Part shown: positions 57,317 through 64,000 of the stretch, piece after piece
How positions within the stretch are numbered: the stretch's first letter is position 1
How the letters are laid out: the number at the start of each line of letters is the position of its first letter
Assembly (NCBI GenBank): GCA_011037195.1
Contig: JAAEAF010014367.1
Span: 248,001-312,000 of the forward strand
Origin: Triatoma infestans
Lineage: Eukaryota > Arthropoda > Insecta > Hemiptera > Reduviidae
Length of the DNA: 64,000 nt
Reading direction: 5' to 3'
The notes under the pieces: model-generated
What the model was told of the DNA's origin: nothing
The model's database searches: none
Seen by the model: only the letters and a program-made list of their open reading frames with translations
Made by a program: the position numbers and the translations under genes

Positions 57317-58300
57317 ACTTTCTCTTACTCCTAGTAAGAGGAAGTATTGTAATCGTGTCAAATTTTCGATTTCGAGTTTCACCGGAAATATCCGTTTTGA
57401 GGTCCCCTGAATCCAAAAAAGTGGTTTTTAGCAAATGGTCTGTGTGTGTGTGTGTGTCTGTGAACAGCATAGCTCAAAAACGATAAACCGTAGAAAGTTG
57501 AAACTTGATATTCCGTCTAGGTATCAGCATGGCATCTGACAGTGGGTCATCTGTCAAAATTCCTCAACCGGAAGTACCACTTTACTTATTGTTTTTTTTT
57601 ACTTTGTTGCGATTTTCTCAAAAATGGCTCCAACGATTTTCTTGAAACTTGGTATTTCAACTACACATACAAAGTCCTACAACTTTTATTTGAAACATTT
57701 CTCTGGGGAAATTGATTTAAGGGCAGTTAAGGGGGAGGGGTGGGGTTAGGTTTCATCTAAAGTGCTACTTCAGTTTATTAAACAATTCTATCATCTAAAT
57801 AATGTTAATTAGAATTAAATACGTTGTTGAAATTCGGAGTTTGATAAAAATCGGATGACCGGAAGTGCGTTTACTTTACCACTTTACTAAATGATTTTTT
57901 CACGATTTTCTCAAAAATGGCTCCGACGATTTTCTTTAAACTTGCGATATTAACTACTGATACAAAGAGCTACAACTTTTATTTAAAACATTTCTCTAGG
58001 AAAATTCATTTAATGGCACTTTTAGGGGAGGGGTGGGGTTATGTTTTTCTCTTAAGTGCGATCATAGTTGATTATACAATTCTATCATCCAAACAAAATT
58101 AATTAGAAATAAATGGATGACCAAAATTCCGAGTTTCAAGGAAATTAGAGAAACCGGAAGTGCACTTTTACTGAACGATTTTTTTCAGTTTTCGTCGTAT
58201 TTGAATTAATTTGGTACATAAACTATAAATTTTGTCAATTATACTTTTGATAACTGGAGTAAGAGAAAGTTGTGTGAGTGTTTCACACCAGATTTTTTTC
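57317..58300 (+). repeat. Family-A repeat, full length
   Basis: Best-preserved example. ACTTTCTCTTACTCC begins at 57317 and GGAGTAAGAGAAAGT ends at 58270, exact 15-bp inverted repeats; GTGTGAGTGTTTCACACC and a T run complete it. Internal TG microsatellite at 57440-57458. Confidence 0.9.
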
Positions 58301-58517
58301 CTATTCTAATTACAAATACTGTCCTTTTTTATTTTTATTTACTATTGTCCATGTAAATACTTTACAAATTTATTTTTGAAGTTTAAGAAATGTATTTTAA
58401 ATGTTTTATTTCAAGCAGTTTGCTATTGTATTTTTATTGTGGTTTGTCTTCTTTTAAACTTTTTTTCTTTTAATGTATTTCATACCACTCTATTTGTAAG
58501 GGGCTCTACCCGAAAGC

Positions 58518-59539
58518 GAAAAATCTGGTGTGAAACACTCACACAACTTTCTCTTACTCCAGTTTTCAAAATTATAATTGATAAATTTTATAGTTTTGTA
58601 CCAAATATAACGAAATTCGTCGAAACTGAAAAAGCTGTTCAGTAAAAGCGCACTTCCGGTTTACTAATTTTCTTAAAACTCGGAATTTTGGCCATCTATT
58701 TATTTCTAGTTAATTTTGTTTGGATGATAGAATTGTATAAACAAGTATGATAGCAATTTAGAGGAAACTGTAACCCCACTCCTCCCCTAAAAGTGCCCTT
58801 ACATGAATTATCCCAGAGAAATGTTTTAAATAAAAGATGTAGATCTTTGTATGTTTAGTTTATATACGAAGTTTCAAGAAAATCGTCCAAGCCATTTTTG
58901 AGAAAATCGCGAAAAAGTGAAAGAATCATTTAGTAAAGTGTTAAAATAAAAGCACTTCCGGTTATTCGATTTTTTCGAATTCGGAATTTCAACAACATAT
59001 TTAATGCTAATTACCATTATCAAGAAGGCAGAATTGTCTTATAAACTGAAATAGCACTTTCAATGGAAACCTAACCCCACCCCTCTCGCGGAAGTACCCT
59101 TAAATGAATTTTCCCGGAGAAATGTTTTAAATAAAAGTTGTAGCTTTTTGTATATGTAGTTGATACATGAAGTTTAAAGAAAATCGTCGGAGCCATTTTG
59201 AGAAACTTGCAAAAACGTAAAAAAAAACTAGTAAAGTGGTACTTCCGGTTGAGGAATTTTGACAGATAACGTACTGTCAGATCCCATGGTGATACCTAAA
59301 CAGAATATCAAGTTTCAACTTTCTACGGTTTTTCATTTTTGAGCTATGCTGTTCACACACATACACACATACATACATACATACAACCCACACACACACA
59401 CACACACACACACAGACCATTTGCTAAAAACCACTATTTTGGACTCAGGGGACCTCAAAACGGATATTTCCTGTGAAAACTCGATATCGAAAATTTGACA
59501 CGATTACAATACTTCCTCTTACTAGGAGTAAGAGAAAGT
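58518..59539 (-). repeat. Family-A repeat, full length, inverted neighbour
   Basis: AAAAATCTGGTGTGAAACAC at 58519, ACTTTCTCTTACTCC at 58546-58560, and GGAGTAAGAGAAAGT at 59525-59539. (CA)n at 59394-59415. It lies tail to tail with 57317-58300, separated by about 220 bp. Confidence 0.9.
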
Positions 59540-59551
59540 AATAAAATTATT

Positions 59552-59870
59552 ATTATTATTAGCGAGAGAGAGAGAGTGACAAAAATGACAGAACCACTCT
59601 CTCTCGGACTAGAGTGGGTGAAAGTGCTTAAATACAGCGACGGGAGATATTCGAATCATATAGCAGAGTTCACTCGGCAGTCGCAACGTGTCATCTATCT
59701 TACACTTTACCTCTTTTTCCATTCACTGTTATTTTTGTATAAAGTCCAGACAGTCAGTGTTGCTTTTTATATTATAATGTGTTTTATTTAATTATTATGT
59801 TCAACTTCACTTCTAGTTTGTTCATTCAAATCAAAAACCATTTTCTCTCCTTCATCATACCCATTATAGA
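59552..59870 (+). repeat. Family-B repeat
   Basis: Starts TTATTAGCGAGAGAGAG, then CTCTCTCGGACTAGAGTGGG, TATA-like GTGCTTAAATACAGC, GTATAAAGTCCAGACAGTCA and the end CATCATACCCATTATAG. Confidence 0.7.
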
Positions 59871-60450
59871 CACGAAAATTTTGGGCAAAATTCATCAACC
59901 GGAAACTGTTACTTTACTTGAACGTTTTTTTTTCTTCAGTTTTTCGTGATTTTCTCGCAAATAATTACTTCTTTATCACATTTATTTAAAATATTTCCCC
60001 GAGAAAATATTTGGGGGGGTTGGGGGAACAGTAGCCGTTATGTTTTCATCTAAAATACCACTTCAGATAATATATGGTGGTATTATCAACTACATAATAT
60101 TAAAACACATTGAAAGCATTTATTAAATTCCAAATTTGAAGAAAATCGGTTAACCTTTTTTTTAACGGCTTCCTTCATATTTGCTATACTAACTTCACAG
60201 ATAAACCCGTATTACTTTTATTTGAAACATTCCCGCCCCTCCCCTCTAAATTATTTTGGATAGTTATGCGGAGTCGTGGTGTTAATTTCAAATGTTATTA
60301 GCTCAGTGTCTTAGAGATCTCTATTGGACCACAATATAAACATCACTTCTCTACCTACCAAAGACTAGTAGGTTGATACAAATACGTAAAATTTGAGATA
60401 AAAAAATATTATTTTTTATATAATTATATTAAATGGGGTAAGAGAAAGTC
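59871..60450 (+). repeat. Diverged family-A copy
   Basis: AATTCATCAACCGGAAACTG, GATTTTCTCGC, GAGAAAATATTTGGGGGGGT, AATTCCAAATTTGAAGAAAA and a GGGGTAAGAGAAAGTCATTC end. Confidence 0.55.
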
Positions 60451-60750
60451 ATTCTTTTAGTTGGACGATTTATTTATTTTATTTTATATTCAAGTTATGT
60501 TATTATTATTTTTCAAGTAATTAATCGTCCAAAGGTGGTCATCAACCTGGTCCCTAAAGCCAACTGGTGGACGATTATAGTTTTCATGATGGATGGTGGG
60601 ATTTTTTGTTATTTCCCCATATATCCGCAAAGGTTAGATTTGTGTGAAAGCACGCATCCATGACTTGGAACGGGTTGATAAAATGGGCAATCATGTAGCA
60701 AAAAAAAAAAAAAGGAAATTATTTTAAAAGTAACATTAACAAAAAAAAAA
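60451..60750. other. Intron sequence, nothing recognised
   Basis: Mixed sequence with an A run at 60702-60714. Confidence 0.4.
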
Positions 60751-60754
60751 AAAA

Positions 60755-61130
60755 AAAAAAAATCTGGTGTGAAACACACACAAACTTTCTCTTACTCCAG
60801 TTTTCAAAATTATAATTGACAAATTGTATAGTTAGTATACCAAATTTAATGAAATTCATCCAAAACTGTTCAGTAAAAGCGCACTTCCGGTTTTTCTAAT
60901 TTCCTTGTAACTCGGAATTTTTGGCCATCTATTTATTTCTAATTAATTTTCTTTGGATGATAGAATTGTATAATCAACTATGGATAGCACTTTAGAGAAA
61001 AACATAACCCCATTTCTCCTCTAAAAGTGCCCTTAAATGTATTTTCTCACAGAAATGTTTTAAATAAAAGTTGTAGGTCTTTGTATATATATAGTTGATA
61101 TACCAAGTTTGAAAAAAATCGTTGTAATTT
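60755..61130 (-). repeat. Family-A repeat, truncated
   Basis: AAAAATCTGGTGTGAAACAC and the first module, lost after AAATCGTTGTAATTTC. Confidence 0.8.
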
Positions 61131-61629
61131 CTTTATCTTAAAATGAAACAGCTCCCGCATTATAGTTTGGTAGAAATTCATTACATTTACAGTACCTATA
61201 TATATATATAAACATACTCAAGTACAAATAAAAACACATACGAGTTATGTTATTACAAACCCTCCCTCTAAGAATTACTAAGTACTTACACTAATCAGTT
61301 GTTCCGCCATCGGTGAGCGGTAAGAAAATTTCAACATCAACAGAGATACAAAAGTGGACGATAGTTACTAAAAGGAGGATCTAGACAAAGCACAGAGGAC
61401 ATTGTTTTTTGACTAAAAATAGATATTCTTTCAATAATTAACCTGTTTATCTTAAGTAAATAAATAAATCATTTTTTTTGCCTAAAATTAGGTGTAAATT
61501 ACATTTGATACTTTCGAATAATAAAAAATGCAGCCCTTCACTAAATGATTTGATTCATAAAAGTCCAATTAATGAAATATTAGATAAGATAACTAAAACT
61601 ATTAGTTTCCTCAGCTAGCTATGTTGATT

Positions 61630-62228
61630 GATTGATAAAAGGGGAGACGAGCCTCGTTCCACTGCGATCTACCTACATTAAGAATGACTATTGTGGATCC
61701 GCTATGGTTACAACACATCCTTCAGCTTTGCCCTTTTAATCAAGCCTAGGAAAAACTAAAAGCGGCTTCGGTATTGCTTGTTCCTAATTGAAATAACCTT
61801 GTCTTAATCAGGCCGACACATTCACGGAGGATATGTACCGGGTTTTCTTGCTCAGCCTTGCATAATTGACATAGCTCGTTGTCTGCAAGTAATAGTTGGG
61901 TGCTTGTGCCTATTCAACCTGCAATGCCCCATTTATAAGCCCACTATTAACCTTATATCCTTTCGGCTTTGGTTCAGAGTTGGACCTTGGTGAATTTAGT
62001 CAAGTCTCTTAATAAAGAATTTATCCTGCCACTGTCCTGGTGTTCTCTCTCTCCTACCATTGTAGACGCTGTTCTTCTATCCAAACTTTGATAGAAATTT
62101 GAATTAGGCTCGTGGGCAACCCACAGAAAGGTTCAAGGCCTATAAAGGTATCTTTCAAGCTCTCCCATGCTACGGCATCCGCCCTATCGTTGCCCAGAAA
62201 CTCCGAATGCCCCAGGCGGACAGGTCAC
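61630..62228 (-). pseudogene. LINE RNase H/zinc-finger relic, minus strand
   Basis: On the minus strand: LGHSEFLGNDRADAVAWESL near 62200-62160 (the late RNase H motif with Asp), then FIGLEPFCGLPTSL, and further down LCKAEQENPVHILRECVG-like wording with a Cys/His finger near 61870-61800. Stops and shifts throughout. It ends about 45 bp before the last recognised tetraspanin exon. Confidence 0.65.
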
Positions 62229-62274
62229 CTAATTGTTACGATTATTTTTAAAACATTTTAGTAATTATTTTCAG

Positions 62275-62472
62275 TTAATCGTCATGCCTGTGTTGGTGAG
62301 ATTATTAGTAGTCACATTGAAGTTAACAAGAGATGCAAGGAGACGAAGTAAAATGAAAAAGTACGAGTATAGAAAACCTCCACTGGCCAGTGTTTCTTAT
62401 TTCAACAAACCATATGTAACACCGGAACACAGTAGTATAGCAACGGTTATCAATCAGTTTGATGCTGAGAAG
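62275..62472 (+). CDS. Tetraspanin exon: rest of TM4 and cytoplasmic tail
   Basis: Acceptor TAATTATTTTCAG (ends 62274). The frame gives LIVMPVLVRLLVVTLKL, completing TM4 begun at 52703, then a basic stretch TRDARRRSKMKKYEYRKPPL and SYFNKPYVTPEHSSIATVIN. A donor-like GAAG|GTATTA lies at 62472/62473 in phase 0, so another exon may follow. If not spliced, the frame ends six residues later at 62491-62493 (VLIPFF, stop). The tail is longer than the 10-20 residues common in tetraspanins. Confidence 0.85.
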
Positions 62473-62493
62473 GTATTAATTCCTTTTTTTTAA

Positions 62494-62869
62494 AAATAGT
62501 TTTAATATTCAAGGTCACACAAAAAAATAAAAAATACACAAAATTTATAAAAATTAAACAAATAGATAAAATGTGAACAAAGGATAGGATTTATTTTTGT
62601 ATTCATATAATTACTTACCTACATACAAATCTGATTTGATTTGCATTGATATTGATTTATTTATTTTTTCTTCATTTTGCCCAAAATTGGACGCACAGAA
62701 ATAGTTTATTAATTTTACAAAATTTTACATATATACTAATTTCTTTTCCATATTTACATAAATCTTTCACATACTTCAATAATTAAGAATTAACAGCAAT
62801 AATTGTACGCCATTTTGTGTTTCCATAACAATTTTAGGACTATGGTGCAATATAATCTAAATTATAACT
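62494..62869. other. AT-rich stretch, nothing recognised
   Basis: Downstream of the last recognised exon; either intron or 3' UTR. Confidence 0.4.
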
Positions 62870-63100
62870 TTCTCTAACTTCTTGAAATCAGGTTTTACCA
62901 GAAATGCATATTTTGGGATCCCCTGAATACGAAAAAAATATTTTTAGCGGATGGAATCTCGTCTGCCTAATTAGCAAACTCCACTTTTGGCCATTTTTTA
63001 ATATTTTTACGCTATCTGTTAGAAGAGATGCGTATTCACATGCTGAAAAACATGGTAGCTCCAATTGTTACTATAATTCAATTTAGCAAACCTCTTAACC
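62870..63100 (+). repeat. Family-A fragment
   Basis: CTTTCTCTAACTTCTTG terminus, ACCAGAAATGCATATTTTGG, GATCCCCTGAATACG and TTTTTAGCGGATGG, the palindromic-end side of the family, diverged. Confidence 0.55.
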
Positions 63101-63159
63101 CCATCATTGAATATTTAAGGACCTTGTAACCTTCTAACTCCTTCTAACTCCTTCTGTTT

Positions 63160-64000
63160 ACATTGCAAAAATCGTATCTCCAACATAGATTTTGGTAATA
63201 CCTTGTAACTTCATTATAAAAGCTCGTATGTCCAACATATTCTGATAATACCTTGTAACTCCATTGTAAAAAATCGTATCTCCAACATAGATTCTAGTAA
63301 TACCTTGTAACTCCACTTTAAAACTAGTATCTCCGACATAGATTCCGGTAATATCTTGTAACTCCATTGTAAAAATTAGTATCTCTAACATAGATTCCGG
63401 TAATACCTTGTAACTCCATTGTACCTTGTAAAAATTAGTATCTCTAACATAGATTCCGGTAATACCTTATAACTCCATTGTAAAAAATAGATCTCCAACA
63501 TAGATTTTGGTAATACCTTGTAACTCCATTGTAAAAACTAGTATCTCCGACATAGATTCCGATAATACTTTGTAACTCCATTGTAAAAAATCGTATCTCC
63601 AACATAGATTCTGATAATACCTTGTAACTCCATTGTAAAAAAATAGTATGTCCAACATAGATTTTGGTAATACCTTGTAACTCCATTGTAAAAACTAGTA
63701 TCTCCGACATAGATTCCGGTAATACCTTGTAACTCCATTGTAAAAACTATCGTATCTCCAACATAGATTCCGGTAATATCTTGTAACTCCATTGTAAAAA
63801 GTCGTATCTCCAACAAAGATTCTGATAATACCTTGTAACTCCATTGTACCTTGTAAAAATTAGTATCTCTAACATAGATTCCGGTAATACCTTGTAACTC
63901 CATTATACCTTGTAAAAATTAGTATCTCTAACACAGATTCCGGTAATACCTTGTAACTCCATTGTAAAAACTAGTATCTCCGACATAGATTCCGGTAATA
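63160..64000. repeat. 52-bp satellite array running off the window
   Basis: About 15 units built from ACATAGATTCCGGTAATACC, TTGTAACTCCATTGTAAAAA and CTAGTATCTCCG, some with a 7-bp insertion (ACCTTGT) that recurs in several units. Because 52 is not a multiple of three, all three minus frames read through as repeating peptides; these are not genes. The array continues past 64000. Confidence 0.92.

Noticed and set aside
63158..63903. Repetitive minus-strand proteins with GITxIYVGDT repeats
   Set aside because: They are readings of a 52-bp satellite in three frames; no codon periodicity is expected or seen.

Overview
This window is AT-rich eukaryotic nuclear DNA with one dispersed host gene buried in transposable elements. 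The organism is most likely an arthropod, probably an insect: the LINE, Helitron, SINE and LTR relics look arthropod-like and introns are GT-AG, but the species cannot be fixed from the sequence. There are no bacterial features, operons or CRISPR arrays. Most open reading frames are chance frames or pieces of mobile elements.

Host gene. Six small exons on the + strand (44137-44298, 46828-47028, 48892-49062, 49145-49228, 52703-52816, 62275-62472) join in one frame, every intron phase 0. They encode a protein with four membrane segments and the six-cysteine large loop of a tetraspanin (CCG, PKSCC, C, GC). The first of these exons has no start codon, so at least one exon lies further upstream and was not identified. 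The introns are filled with repeats; one of 9.5 kb separates the last two exons.

Layout. 1-9.3 kb: family-A repeats, a Jockey-like LINE with a perfect 13-bp target duplication, a SINE-C composite, a minus-strand LINE. 9.3-11.1 kb: mostly unassigned, with one possible terminal exon. 11.2-17.9 kb: two SINEs, a decayed LTR retrotransposon with a nested solo LTR, two LINE relics, family-A copies. 18.9-25 kb: LINE reverse-transcriptase tail, two foldbacks, a solo LTR. 25.5-28 kb: SINE-B and a decayed LINE. 30-34.4 kb: a 3.5-kb inverted repeat whose arms carry a 52-bp tandem repeat. 35.8-37.1 kb: a short Helitron with both ends and a duplicated helicase fragment. 38-46.6 kb: SINEs, LINE tails, a second solo LTR, first recognised tetraspanin exon. 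46.8-62.5 kb: remaining exons with family-A, LTR-like and LINE insertions. 63.16-64 kb: a 52-bp satellite that runs out of the window.

The most interesting observations are the dispersed all-phase-0 tetraspanin with an exon lacking a start codon, the large foldback with satellite-bearing arms, the Helitron with a duplicated helicase block, and a recurring hammerhead-ribozyme-like motif found in several unrelated-looking repeats.
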